NCBI GenBank assembly: GCA_036867785.1
Contig: CP145420.1
Location: forward strand, 744,001-808,000
Reading direction: 5' to 3'
Length of the DNA stretch: 64,000 nucleotides
From: Plasmodiophora brassicae
Taxonomy: Eukaryota > Endomyxa: Phytomyxea > Phytomyxea > Plasmodiophorida
Shown here: positions 46,220-59,790 of the stretch, piece by piece
How the letters are laid out: every line of letters begins with the position of its first letter
Numbering within the stretch: the first letter of the stretch is position 1
The notes under the pieces: model-generated
Databases searched by the model: none
Told to the model about the DNA's origin: nothing
What the model saw: only the letters and a program-made list of their open reading frames with translations
Translations under genes and position numbers: made by a program

Positions 46220-47446
46220 TCACGGCACGACCTTGGTGGAGATTTGCGGCCCCGGGCCGCCTTTCGTCACAATGATCTGGCGGACGCGATGACGATGGCG
46301 CCGGGTTGCACGGGGGCGCACAGACGACAGGTCGGGGCACAGGCGCAGCGGGTCGCGTACGAACGTCGGCCGGTCGCCGGCGTCGTCCGGGGCGAACGCC
46401 TCGACCATGCTGGATAGGAGGTCCGGCAGGTCCTGTTCCCGCGTGAACAGGCAGGCGTTCGGCCCGGCGTCGAACGTGTACGCTGCCCGAATACGATCGT
46501 GGTTGAACGCGTGGACGGCGTCGATGATGGCGTGCGATACGTCGTTCAGGTAGAAGACGGGCGGGTACGTGTCGGCACAGACGGCGTGGAACTGGTTGCT
46601 GTCTCGCATGACGAGTTCCGCAAACTCGCCAAAGTCCTTCTGTTTGATCGCCGATTTGAACGCCTGCATACGCGGTTCGACAACGTGCCCGGCGCGGTAG
46701 GCGAGCAACTCGGACGTCTCCACGGATCGTCGCATGCCCATCGTGCTGCCGACCTCCTTCTCGCCCGACGACACCACGAGGATCACGACGCGCAGGTCCG
46801 ACCAGTGGGACTCGTCGACGAATTGCCGGGCGACGCTGTCGTGGCCCGTGGCGTCGTCGCTGCCCTTCTCCCAGGTGACGAACCCGCCGAACATGCTGCG
46901 GCAGGCGCTGCCGGATCCCTGCCGAGCGATGGTTGTCGCCTCGCCTGGGAAACTCTCACGACAGGAGTAGAACGTCATCAGGGCGGACGTCAGACACGCC
47001 AACCCCGACGCCGACGACGCCAAGCCCGCCGCCGTCGGGAAATCGTTGCGGCATTCCAGACGAATCGGCTGGCGCGTGAACGATTCCGATTTCGTGGACA
47101 GGCGACGACACGCCTGAAGAACGGCCTGCAGGCGGGCGTTCCCGTCCAAGTCGCAGGGCCTGGCCGAGCATAGTATCAGATGCCCTGGGACCATAACTGG
47201 GGGCGATTGATCCGCTTGCACGTACGTTCCGTTCAGGAGCATTTCGTCGCCGGCGAGGTCGGGCCCGGGCGCGACCGTGATCGACGAGGCCATGCAGTCG
47301 ACGTGCAGCGTCAGGCTCAGGGACGCGTGCAGCGGCAGGACGAGGCGCTCGTCGCGTTTGCCCCAGTACTTCAGCACGGCCATGTTGATCGGCGCCCGGC
47401 ACGACACGACGACCGCGCCGTCGTCGTCGCCCATCGCCGCCGACAT
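46220..47446 (-). CDS. MVD: Diphosphomevalonate decarboxylase
   Basis: The frame from ATG 47446 encodes 408 residues of a GHMP-kinase-fold enzyme that decarboxylates mevalonate diphosphate to isopentenyl diphosphate using ATP. Landmarks: APINMAVLKYWGKRDERLVLP, the ATP loop NDFPTAAGLASSASGLACL, GSGSACRSMFGGFVTWEKG, and a C-terminus with AYTFDAGPNACLF and IIVTKGGPGP. A 45-base stretch near the 3' end encodes an odd Arg/His-rich insert (VRPRATRRHRHRVRQ) and has GT..AG ends. It may be an intron whose retention keeps the frame. It lies tail-to-tail with CFAP46, about 100 bases apart. An alternative ATG is at 47434. Confidence 0.93.
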   Translation of the reverse strand: MSAAMGDDDGAVVVSCRAPINMAVLKYWGKRDERLVLPLHASLSLTLHVDCMASSITVAPGPDLAGDEMLLNGTYVQADQSPPVMVPGHLILCSARPCDLDGNARLQAVLQACRRLSTKSESFTRQPIRLECRNDFPTAAGLASSASGLACLTSALMTFYSCRESFPGEATTIARQGSGSACRSMFGGFVTWEKGSDDATGHDSVARQFVDESHWSDLRVVILVVSSGEKEVGSTMGMRRSVETSELLAYRAGHVVEPRMQAFKSAIKQKDFGEFAELVMRDSNQFHAVCADTYPPVFYLNDVSHAIIDAVHAFNHDRIRAAYTFDAGPNACLFTREQDLPDLLSSMVEAFAPDDAGDRPTFVRDPLRLCPDLSSVRPRATRRHRHRVRQIIVTKGGPGPQISTKVVP

Positions 47447-47647
47447 TCCGCAATGAACGCAGCGCACGACATGCGCTGCTCCGGCGACAGCTTTGACAGG
47501 GTCGACCCCGGGCGCAGCCCCGCAGTTGTGCCGGAGTCTGGATCATCGCAATGGCGACCCGTCATCTTGGCGGGTGGAAATGGAATTTCCCCACTTGAGG
47601 ATTTAGCCAGATGACGGCAATTGAGGGCGCGTGTCATGCGCTTTATG

Positions 47648-47668
47648 CCCCCCCCCCCCCCCCCCCCC
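47648..47668 (+). repeat. Poly-C mononucleotide tract
   Basis: A run of about 21 C residues between the MVD gene and its broken duplicate. A similar run is inside the hAT element at 2973. Confidence 0.88.
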
Positions 47669-47794
47669 GCCTTGACTGGACACAGTCGTTTCACGCAGCG
47701 GATTCTGGTTCTGTCTACGATACTTGGAACGCCCGACCGAGGGCTTTGGCCGGGGTAGAAAAGGCACTTTACGGGTCGGCGACAGCCGAAGACT

Positions 47795-48245
47795 TTCGCC
47801 GACAAGTGTGCCGCCTTCTGGCGCGCCATCGAGCGGCACGACCGGCTGCCGACGTCCTTCTCGCCCGGCGACAGCGACTCGTCGACGAATTGCCGGGCGA
47901 CGCTGTCGCGGCCCCTGGCATCGTCGCTGCCCTGCTCCCAGGTCACGAACCCGACGAACACGGTCCGGCAGGCGCTGCCGGACCCCTGCCGAGCGATGGT
48001 GGTCGTCCCGCCTGGGAAACTCTCTCGACAGGAGTAGGACTCTATCAGGGCGGACGTCAGGCACGCCAACCCCGACGCCGACGACGCCAGGCCGGCCGCC
48101 GTCGGGAAATCGTTGCGACAATCCAGACGAATCGGCTGGCGCGTGAACGACTCCGATTTCGTCGACAGGCGACGGCACGCCCGAAGAACGGCCTGCAGCC
48201 GGCTCGTTACCTTCCAGGTCGCAGGGCCTGGCCGCGCATAGTATT
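47795..48245 (-). pseudogene. Chimeric duplicate: CFAP46 3' piece fused to an MVD middle fragment
   Basis: On the minus strand, 48245 down to about 47856 repeats the MVD section from LQAV.RACRRLSTKSESFTRQ through NDFPTAAGLASSASG, GSGSACR and QFVDES, at high identity. The remaining 47795-47855, read on the plus strand, repeats the CFAP46 segment ECAAFWRAVERHD as KCAAFWRAIERHD. In the parent locus these pieces are separated by about 680 bases (46063-46740). The duplicate therefore copies the CFAP46-MVD junction region with an internal deletion. It has no start or end and cannot be functional. Confidence 0.85.
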
Positions 48246-48456
48246 TGGTGGCGGTTCCCCGACTGCGACCGGGTGCAGGTTCTACCGACCGGGTCCAACG
48301 TTTGGCGAATGAAACAGCGATCTGCATTCGCCGAGTTGCTAAATTTGTCGCGCGGGTCGGCCAATAATTGGCGAGTGCAGTCGCGGAGGCGCGTCGCCGG
48401 CGGAGGATCCGCGCGCGTTGGGCAGGTGCCGGTACGGCGGGCGGCGCTCCGCGGCA

Positions 48457-49221
48457 ATGTTGGCGTCGCTGTGGTCGAGCGTCCGCGACCATGTGGCGGG
48501 CATGCTGAGCGTCGCGACCGCGTTCTGCGCGTCGCGCGCGCTGACGTACACGATCCAGAAGCTGCGGCCCGAGCTCGGCGACGGGCAGCTGCAGCTGCTG
48601 CGGTCGCATTTCGAGACGGCCATACTCGCCTTCTTCCAGGGCGAGGTCAACATTGGCCGGCAGATTCGCGGGCTCCTCGCCATCGTCTTCCATGAGCTCA
48701 CAGATGAGGTACCGGTACGGTGTTGAAAAATCGCCACCGGGCTCGCCTGATGCGACGAACAGGAACAGGAACTTCTCTGGCAGCAGCTCGTCCAGATAAT
48801 GAACGCGTTTGATCTCCATGGAGTCATGGAGGAAGAGGCACCCGTGGTCGCCTACGATGACGACGACTTCACTGCCCTGCCGGACAGCACGCTCGACGAG
48901 CTAGTGTCGACCTTTGGGGTCAAATCTGAACTGGCGAGCCAGATCCCGCGATGCGTTCGGGGCGCCCTTGTCGCTGAACTCGCCAATTCGCCGCCCTGCT
49001 CGATCACCCTCGAGGACATTGTCGACGACCGCGGGAAGATCACCGCCGACGTCGTCGCCCTTGTTCAGCGCATCGAGCCATCCGGCAACGACAACAAGCA
49101 GTTCCACGTATTCCTGTATAAGAGACCGGCCCTGGAGCAGTGGTTCGCCATCGGCGGGAACGTCAACCCGCTAACCCGCGAACGCGTGCACCGATCCAGC
49201 CAGCTGTTCTCGCTCTCCTAA
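48457..49221 (+). CDS. Unknown conserved-looking protein, two exons
   Basis: Exons 48457-48708 and 48784-49221 join in phase (75-base intron) to 229 residues. ATG 48457 opens MLASLWSSVRDHVAGMLSV. Helical segments follow (LRSHFETAILAFFQGEVNIG, QIRGLLAIVFHELTDEQLVQ), then an acidic stretch (VVAYDDDDFTALPD) and a mixed C-terminus ending NVNPLTRERVHRSS. I recognise no domain. A long minus-strand frame over the first exon (to 48819) is open too, but it runs on into the MVD duplicate and its composition drifts to Arg-rich noise, so the plus-strand model is preferred. Confidence 0.6.
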
Positions 49222-49460
49222 TATCGGGCGCCTGCCTCGCTCTCTGGCCCTGTCATCGTATAATATATATCACTGTAGGAGGCTCTGCGTCCACACACAA
49301 TGCAACCGTCCGCGTCGGTGCCCTTAGGCGATATATGTTCTGCGCGCAAACGCTCAATTTGAAGGAGCGCAGGAGATGGGGGTCGTTACTCGTTCCTCTC
49401 GGGGGGCAGCGTTTTGTTCAAAACAAGTCGCCGGCACGTCGATTTTTTGCAGATTCGCGA

Positions 49461-50706
49461 ATGTGGTCGGCGCTGAAGGGCCTCGATGCCTACCCGAAGC
49501 TATCGGAGGCGGTCCAGGTGAAGACGCTGTCGGGCGGCATCGTGTCCATATCGGCGTGCGCCATCATGTTCCTGCTGTTCTGCTCCGAGCTGGCGTTCTA
49601 CATGTCGACGGTGACGCGCGACCACCTCATTGTCGACACGACGCGATCGGCGAGGCTGAACATCTACGTGGACGTGCGGCTGCCGGCCGTGCCCTGCTCG
49701 TTGCTGTCCATGGATCTGGTGGATGCGACCGGCGCTACGCGAACGGACGTCTTTATGTCGGTTGTCAAGCGGAGAATGAAGGAAGACGGCACCGATCTTG
49801 GCATCCAGGAGGAGCCAGCCGCTCTCGGTGGGGTTCTCTCCGAGAGCGCCGTCTTGAAGGCAGTCAACAGCTCCCTGTGCAAAGACTGTTACGGTATACG
49901 ACCTTGCGCGCTCGAGTTGTCAGCACTGAGCTGCGCGCTTAGGAGCCCATGAGTACGAGGGCCAATGTTGCAACACGTGTGAGGATGTGAAGGCGGCGTA
50001 CCGAAAGAAGGGATGGGCACTGAGCTCGGTAGATCATATCGAGCAGTGCAAAGAGAAGCGGGCGCAAGTACAGGCGGCGCTGGGGTCGCACGAGGGGTGC
50101 CGGGTGAAAGGCCATTTCACTGTGGAAAAGTCGGCCGGCAATTTCCATCTGGCGCCCGGAGAGGAATTCCAGTCGTTCCATGACCACGACCACGACATGC
50201 AGGCGTTTGAGGCCGGCCTGTTCAACGTCAGCCACATGATTGACAAGTTCTCGTTCGGCGAGGAGTTCCCCGGGATCATCAACCCTCTCGACGCGACCCG
50301 GAAGATCGTGAAGGAGGGCGGCGCTGTCTTCCAGTACTACGTCAAGGTGGTGCCGACCACGTACGAGTATCTCGACGGTCGCCAGGTGGTCACAAACCAG
50401 TTCTCGGTTACCGAGCACACTGCTGCGGTGAAGGACAGACAAGGGCTAGGGTGATACCCGCTCGGTGCAGTGCGTACTCACCTAGTTCGTACTCAATGTC
50501 GTGTCAGATTGCCGGGCATCTTCTTCCACTTCGACATCTCCCCCATTAAGGTTCAGTTCAAGGAGGAGCGCCGATCGTTTGCACATTTCCTGACGCAGCT
50601 GTGCGCCATCATCGGCGGCGTCTACACCGTGTCGTCGCTGATCGACAAGCTCCTCTACTCGTCGATGCGCTCGCTGCAGAAGACCCGAATCGGCAAGTAT
50701 GGTTGA
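49461..50706 (+). CDS. ERGIC3: ER-Golgi intermediate compartment protein 3 (ERGIC3/Erv46)
   Basis: Exons 49461-49893, 49943-50450 and 50508-50706 (introns 49 and 57 bases) encode 379 residues, the usual family length. It starts MWSALKGLDAYPKLSEAV, then the first membrane segment (GGIVSISACAIMFLLFCSEL), the ERGIC N-domain (YVDVRLPAVPCSLLSMDLVD) and a Cys motif CCNTCEDVKAAYRKKGW. The lumenal domain includes GNFHLAPGEEF and SHMIDKFSFG. The end has LPGIFFHFDISPIKV and a second membrane segment (FLTQLCAIIGGVYTVSSLID) with a short cytosolic tail. It cycles in COPII and COPI vesicles as a cargo receptor with its partner Erv41. ATG 49461 is chosen because upstream codons lack membrane or family features. 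Confidence 0.93.
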
Positions 50707-50795
50707 CAGTGTCATTCTAAATCGATTGTCCCATAACCACTGAGAGCGCGTGCATGGACTACGTACTGGGTAATACGACTGTATAGATTACATAA

Positions 50796-53700
50796 TCAGA
50801 AACAGATATACTGGTGAAGCAATGACGACGCCAGTTCGAGCCGCCCTGACCGCCTGTAGAGCAGGCTGAGGTTGAACGCGGCGGCCCGGGCGATCTTCGC
50901 CTCGGAGGCAGCGGGCCGCGTTGACGACAACGGGAACATCATGTCGACGCACGCCTCACGGTCGGCTCTTCGCGCCGGTCGGGACAGTTTCGACGACAGC
51001 GACAGCGTTTCTTTGTACAGCCGTTCAGCGAGGTGATTGATCCCGATCGTGTGGAACGCTCGCGCCAGGTTGTACAGCGGGTGGGCGGCATTCGGCTTGC
51101 GCTTCTTGTACTCGAACAGCATCTCGAAGGCGCGCATCACGTAGTAGTGTCGGTTCGCCACAGATGGGCTCATAGCGCGATGCAGGAACGCCAGGCCGGT
51201 GAACAGCACTGATTGCAAATCATATTAGCCCCAACGGCATATTCCCTCGGTACCCGTCTGACCAAGATGATCGCTACACGGGTCAGGGGACGCCTCCAGC
51301 GCCCGAAGGTAGCCGCGAACGGCACGCCCTGGGGACGCGGACGTCAGCGTGCCGGCAATGTGTCAAACAAACAATGGTCACCCGGTACCGTAGGTCTTCT
51401 TCATGACGAAATAGTGGGCATGCGCCGCACGTAACACGGGGCACGAAGGCCACTTGACGAGCGCGCGCTCCAGGTAGCGTCGGTACCGCTCCGGGTACCC
51501 CATGCGCTGGACAAGGTTCAGGAACGCGATGGCGGGGCGCGGATCCTGCCCGTCGATGAGGAACACGGTCGCCTGGGAACAGGCGCGCGCATAGTCGCCT
51601 CGGTGCATGAACACGTCGACGGCGACGCACCGAAGCGCATTCGCCCAGAACGACAGCGGCGGCCACTCGAACCGCAGCGTCTGCTTCAACAGCGTCGACG
51701 CCTGCCACGTTCGTCAGCGTGCGCGCCCATAAACACAGACGCCGCGTTCCGATGGCGTTACGTGGTCGACGCGCCCGACGAGAGCTAACGAGCTGCAGAG
51801 AATGGTCAGCGTCTCCAGGAACAACGGGTCCAGTAGCAGTGGGGGAATGCTCCGGATGCGCATATGGACTTGTTTGGCGTCGTCGGACCCTGACGATGGG
51901 CAACCATCAGTGATCACTGGCGACCAGCAACGGCTGGGAGGGGTACCAGTAGCAGCCGCACGTTTCTCCAGTCGAAAGTCCCTCCTTGACACGACAGCGT
52001 TCAGCGTTCGACTCAGGCGGTCGTAGCAGGCGGACACGACATCGTCGTAGCGACGCTCGTCAAAGCACAGCTTCGCAGCCTGGTGCATCATCGACAGCGA
52101 CGTCATGTCGATTGGGAGGGTCATACCGCGACGCTAAACCAGTTCAGCACAACGGAACGAGGCCAACCAGTGCACCAACGTACATGCGTGACGTGTTCGT
52201 CAGGCGAGCCATGATCAAACTGTTGCTCCTCGTCGACGCCCTTCAGCGCGGCGATCGCCTTGTCCGAATCGCCACGCTCCCGGAACACTTCCGACATGAT
52301 CATACGAGACTCGATATCGGATGGATGCTCCTGCAACGATGGCACACGTGAGCAAGGGTGCACGAAGGCACGGACGAGTTCTGGGCGACCTCGACAACGG
52401 ATTCGGCATAGCGCAGCGCCTGCTCGTCACCATCAGGCAGATCCTTGTAGCATCGCGCCAGCCGAATCCACAGATCAGCGTTATCGTACTCAGGAACAGC
52501 TGTGGCACAGCATCAGCACGAATATGAAGCTTCCACGACCAGCGCGGCAGTTACTCTCCAGGCACGACAGGACCGCCAACGCCTTGTCAGGCATTTCCAT
52601 GTAGTAGTACATGTCGCCAACGTCGATGTACAGCGCGGCGTACTCGCCAGGGTCCAGATCGAATATGCGGGAGATGCACGCCTCCGTATCGGCGCGATCG
52701 TCATCGTTGGCGTCCGGCGCCTCGCAGCACAGTTGACAGAGGCCACGTCGGATCGTGAGCTCGATCGGAAGGTACAACGTGATCTTCAGCGCAATCGTCT
52801 GCAAGGGGAACCTGTGACCCTCTGACCCACGCAGAGAACAGGAAACGACACCGACCTCGTCGATCAGGCTCAGAGCAGCCTTGAAGTCCTTCATCTGCAT
52901 GAGCAACTCGCAGAGCATGTTGATGACGGTGAAGTCCCAGACGGCTGCGCGCGCGTCGTCACCAGCAGCGTCCTGCGACGGTAACCGTTTCCGTGCAGAT
53001 TCGACGTACTCGTTCAGGATCCGCACAGCGTTGTGACTCTTGTCCACGGTAAACAGGCAATGGCAATACCGCTTGACGACGTCAGGGTCATCCGGCACCT
53101 TCTGGTACAGCAGGCGATACCCTTCCAGTGCGCGTTTCACGTTGCCGACCCTTTCGTATAGCATGGTCCTGCGCAACGCATTAGGGAAACGTGGGAGCAG
53201 TGGAGACAGATCGCCGGACCGATGTCGTAACGCCTCGGTGTCGTTGGACTCCATTCTCAGTAACCGGGTCAAACAGTGCACAGCCAGGTCAGTTTCCTCC
53301 AGCTCCCTAGAACATCTGAATCAGAAACGGCACGTCACGCCATCATCGTCGGGTCCGCGTACTCTGCCATCATTGCCAGACGGCGCCACATATCGACGTC
53401 CCTAGGTGTGAAATGGGCGGCAAGAACAAAGACTTGCAGCGCCTGCTGTTGATGGCCAAGCTGTTCGTAGATGAGACCCAACGTGTGATACGGCGACGCC
53501 ACGTGCGGCGCTTCGCGAATGATTTCCAATAGCAGCTGAGCGGCGCCTTGCAAATCCTGTGTCACGAACAGCATGTTCGCATCACCTAAATGCGACGTAT
53601 TCATTCAGTAACCAGAACAAGTTAAACGACCCGCACGACGCGCACCCATCTTCTTCGCCAGTGCAGGGGGCAACGTGTCCCGTCTAGGAACGGTCCGCTG

Positions 53701-53994
53701 CGTGAAACGTTTAGTAACAACAGTGGACGCCTGACAATGTGACGCTTAGTACCTTGGCGCGTTTCCGTGGCTGAATTCCAAGATCGCGATCCAGCTCGTC
53801 GAGCTCGTCATCGGAGTAGACGGCGCTATCCGCTGCAATATGATCGATATCCCTGATGTGCCGGAGTCAGACGCGTTCGCCAACATTGCGCACTGTGCTA
53901 TCACGACGCACCCGAGCGAGGGCAGGTATCCAGACGGGAGCTGTACGGCTAGATCGCCACCGGTTGCCGCGCCGGGGAACGCTGGCGTTTCCAT
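50796..53994 (-). CDS. GTF3C3: TFIIIC TPR subunit (GTF3C3/Tfc4/Sfc4)
   Basis: A multi-exon minus-strand gene. ATG 53994 begins METPAFPGAATGG; a phase-2 splice joins PSLG to DIDHIAADSAVYSDDELDEL. A basic stretch IQPRKRAKRTVPRRD and the diagnostic GDANMLFVTQDLQGAAQLLL, opening the first TPR, follow. Repeats continue (SPYHTLGLIYEQLGHQQQAL, ALYIDVGDMYYYMEMPDKAL, HPLYNLARAFHTIGINHLAE). The last is AAFNLSLLYRRSGRLELASS, typical of this subunit's C-terminus. The protein bridges TFIIIC on the promoter to TFIIIB for RNA polymerase III transcription of tRNA and 5S genes in the nucleus. At least seven introns of about 50-60 bases are implied; not all borders were fixed. Confidence 0.85.
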
Positions 53995-54507
53995 TTAACG
54001 TCGCGATACAGCTCCCTCGGTCACGCACTTTTTCCAACGGCGCACTTTCCAGCATCCGATAAACGACTATTACTGGAGCGGGGCAAGCCGGCGACCGAGT
54101 CGACAGCGGTAAGGCTCGGCGAACGTATTCCAAGAGTGTGCAGATTCGTCACACCGAGGAGACACGCGCTTCACAAATGATGCGGCGGTAAGTGTGCGCC
54201 AAGAATCCACGGTAGGGACGCTTCGTCAGTTCGCCAAGGCTGGTCCGCAGCCACATACTGCGGTACCTAGTTGCTTCTGCGAACAAGCGCGCGTCTAAGC
54301 ACGTACTTTACTAGAATGCCCTACTTCAATACAGGCAACTCTGGCTGTACTTCGTATTCCTTACACAGCGTTACGTAGCTGCATGATGTACTACCGTTTC
54401 GTGGTCCGCTGCTTCTTACGCTCAACAAAGCGCCTTCTCGCTTCATCGATTCGCTCGAGATCCCGGTCGCGTTTCACGGCCCCAGCGTCCTGACGTACAC
54501 TTAGTAC
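53995..54507. other. Intergenic between TFIIIC and helicase genes
   Basis: No gene is supported. It contains the TFIIIC promoter and the helicase 3' region. AT content is higher than in neighbouring genes. Confidence 0.5.
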
Positions 54508-57500
54508 TTATGTAATTGTCATAGTGTTCGATCCGTGAACTACCGTTTCTTTCCCATCAATTTCATGGGCACACGGCTTTGACGGTGGCTCCCCTGCGGG
54601 CGTATCGCGTTCATCACGCTGTCGGTGACCCGTCAGACGCCCAATGTTTGCTTCTCGGAGCCGAGGAAGCCTGTCTGCAATGAAGTCGAACTCTATAGCA
54701 GTTACGTTCCGGAGCAGTGGGCGGTTCCCGTTCACTAACTCACGGTACACCACCTAAGGCAGAGAAGTGGTTAGCCACCCAAGCCAGCGCACTGGTTAAG
54801 CATCGCTCTCGGACCCATTTCGGAAGGACGCTTTTCAAAGCGGATTGCGGATGGATGGCGGCCAATGGTTCCCGGTGATGGGTGGCGACATCGCGGTTAA
54901 GGCGATAATTATAATCGCCGACGCGATGGGCGCACTGATCAAAGTATACATAGGCGATAGCGCGTCGACAACCGGTAATCGCGGCCTTAGTGACAGGCCT
55001 CGAGGTGGCGTTATGCACCTAAAGGACCAACAACTTCAGACACTTGGTCAAGCCAAATCCGATGGATGGAAACCTGGTTCCTGGATGACGCCAAGGATTT
55101 AAAGCTATCTTTCAACTGGCGACGTATCATGTCAGCCGTGTGAAGCGCCCTGAAATTCAGGAAATTCTTCTGGCACCATTCTTGACTTTTCCGATTTTGC
55201 ACCCACTCGTTAAACCTTAAAATACACCAGTTAAGAACGTGCATGAATGTTACTACAAGCAAACCCTACACAACGAGGGTGGTTAAGAGGTCACCATGTT
55301 TGGACTTGAAGGCCATGTGCTTGGTTTGTGCGTCCTCAACTTTTTGTCGAGGGATCACCCAAAGGTTCTCGACAGACATCATGGCAGCAATGGTCAACAT
55401 TTCCGGGAAGCAATCCAGTTCGATCTGATACGAAGCATTTAAGGTAATGGCAGGGCATACCCAACGCAGATACCGATTTGATGAGCAGGAGTGCCAGTGA
55501 CGGCTCAAGTGGTAACCTCGCAAGGTCATTCCCAAGATCGGTGAGACGCCCATCGGCATCCAAGCCGCCCAGTAGGAAGAGTCGGACCTGGTTAGGTAAT
55601 TAAGGGGATATATCATTGCAGGCGTAAAACCAGGACTCGAACAGAGGCTACCATACCAGAGCGGCTTCAATGGCCTCACGTGGCGGCTGGTCGATAAATC
55701 GAAATGTCGTCGGATCGCTTACACCCTAACGCATGTATTAGTATTCTAGAAATCAAGGTTCACAGGCAAGGTATACTATCTGTTTCAGTAGAAGCACGGC
55801 ATGCGAAAGATTACATCGTTGAATCTCGGGAAGCGTTTCAGTGGGGAAGCTAGCTAGATCTTCCTGACTATACCTGGACAACATACACGCATAAGATGTG
55901 GATACTGATGGAAGGCGGGGGCATAAGGTTACAAGCGGTAACAGATCCCTGGCTGGGTCCTGCCTGCCCTTCCTGCTCTCTGCGTCGCCGAGACACGGCT
56001 TATCTTGACGATATCAAGAGAATCGATACCAGTAACTGGGTCGAAGGTCTTCTGCTTCGCAAGCCCTATAGTCCCACATAATGAGCGCATCCTTAGCAAC
56101 AGACGGGCACGATAACGGCATACCGATATCGACGACGTAGACCACGCCATCCACGGTCAAGGATGTTTCGCCGATGTTCGTACTGAATAGAATCTTGCGA
56201 CATCCGGGGGGCGCTGGCTGGAAAATCCGCGACTGATCTCGCGATGGCAGCGCCCCATACATGGGCAATATTACCACGTCGTCCATTTCAACCTTAGTCA
56301 GCAGCGTAAGTGACATCCATTTGTAAGTCAGGGACCAAACATTACCCCATCCTCAATCAGTGAATCAAGTTTCTTGCCAAGTAGTGTACAAGCACGCTCG
56401 ATTTCGTCCTGATAAAACGGTCAATCAGGAAACATGGCTGGCGAGCAGATTGCTGGCGGGCAGGTTGGCCACACCTGTCCTGTCAGAAACACGAGAACGT
56501 GACCTACCAAGACACCGTATCAGTAAAGAGAAGAGCAACAGGCGATAACAATTGAACCTGGTGGTTTTTCGCAATGGATTGTACATACAAGATCAACAGC
56601 AGCATCGACATAATGCTTGCATTGCTCCATGGATTCAAGATGCACGATTTCAACAGGGTAGCATCGACCCGGTATTGAGATGGTCGGGCACCCATTAAAG
56701 AAGGAACTGAACTTCGCCGTATCTGCCGGAACTGTAAGCAATCATGCCATCCTGGTTGTCCACTTTGGCCGACCTAGCGTAGCCGACGTGATCACGACGC
56801 GCAAGTCAGGACGCCGATGGGCAATTTCTCGCATCAGCCCCAATAAGATGTCCGTCTGGAGGCTACGCTCATGGGCCTTTCACCAAATCAGCTATCGAAA
56901 CCGTCTTACTGAGCCATGCGCTAGAGTCCAAACCTCATCCAAAATGATAGTGGCGTATCTGGAGAGCAGGCGATCGTTAGTCGCCTCTCGCAGCAAACAC
57001 CCATCTGTGATGAAACGAATCCGGGTTCTGATGACAAAAATGATCAGAACAGATTGCCAACCCAGGCTACGAGATGGCACCGACTCGGGGGACGTGCAGT
57101 CTTCAAAACGGATAGTGTACCCAATGAAGTCGCCAACTGTTCCCGTGTTGCTCTCGTGCGCAACCCGTCCTACAACATTGTTACCGACCGCATTTCAGTG
57201 CGACCGCAACAGGGACTGACTCGCTAAAGCAATCGCTCCAACCCGCCTCGGTTGGCTAACGGCAATCATACGGTCGCCAGTCTGATCGACAACCGACTCC
57301 CACACATACTGCGCAATCTGGGTGCTCTTCCCTACGTCCACAACGTCAGCAGCCATCATCCGCGCCCGCGCGCCCAGCGCAGCGACGCACCGCTGCCGGT
57401 CGCCCCAGTCAGCACCACGAACTGCGACGCTCGTATCGATTCAACAATCAGCTCCCGCTCCGCAAACACGGGCAATGACGCGCGCGCCTTGGCGATCGCG

Positions 57501-57574
57501 TCGTCGTCGTCCGCCATGACGATGCGACCTGCAGTGCCGCACGCAATAACGGCACAATCCAAGTGGCGCATCAT
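54508..57574 (-). CDS. DEAH-box RNA helicase (DHX/Prp type)
   Basis: Minus-strand exons begin at ATG 57574 (or 57517, [17 protein letters not shown]). The first intron splits the Walker A loop, which rejoins as [33 protein letters not shown] gives motif Ib. The DEAH box is split by another intron and rejoins as [28 protein letters not shown] is motif [25 protein letters not shown] is motif V, and [15 protein letters not shown] is motif VI. The winged-helix/ratchet region ([30 protein letters not shown]) and the OB fold ending [20 protein letters not shown] complete the DEAH layout. The N-terminal extension is very short. It unwinds RNA using ATP, in splicing or ribosome biogenesis; the subfamily is not resolved. 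Confidence 0.88.
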
Positions 57575-57807
57575 TCTCAGGCGGGCAGCTCACAGAGGAG
57601 CTACGAACGCGGGTCGACAGGGTCGTTACATTTTGGCCATTTGCCCAAATGGGCATGCTGGTGCCGTCCATCGTGTGCGGGTTGCTGCTGCTCGACGGCT
57701 GGGTGCCGGAACCTCGGGCGGGGGGAGGCTGCGCTGCACGCTGCCAGGCACTCAGCGCGGGCAGCAGCGAGCCGCAGAAAATAGCCCAGCCTCGAGCAAG
57801 GCTGCAG

Positions 57808-59747
<1,940 letters not shown>

Positions 59748-59790
59748 ACTGGAATGGAACGTTCAGTCATCCGCGACCTGCGCCGTCCAT

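Noticed and set aside
47371-48819. Long minus-strand open frame of about 480 codons
   Set aside because: It runs through the MVD duplicate, the poly-C tract and unrelated GC-rich DNA and changes character along its length. It is an accident of codon bias, although its first ~60 codons are not implausible.
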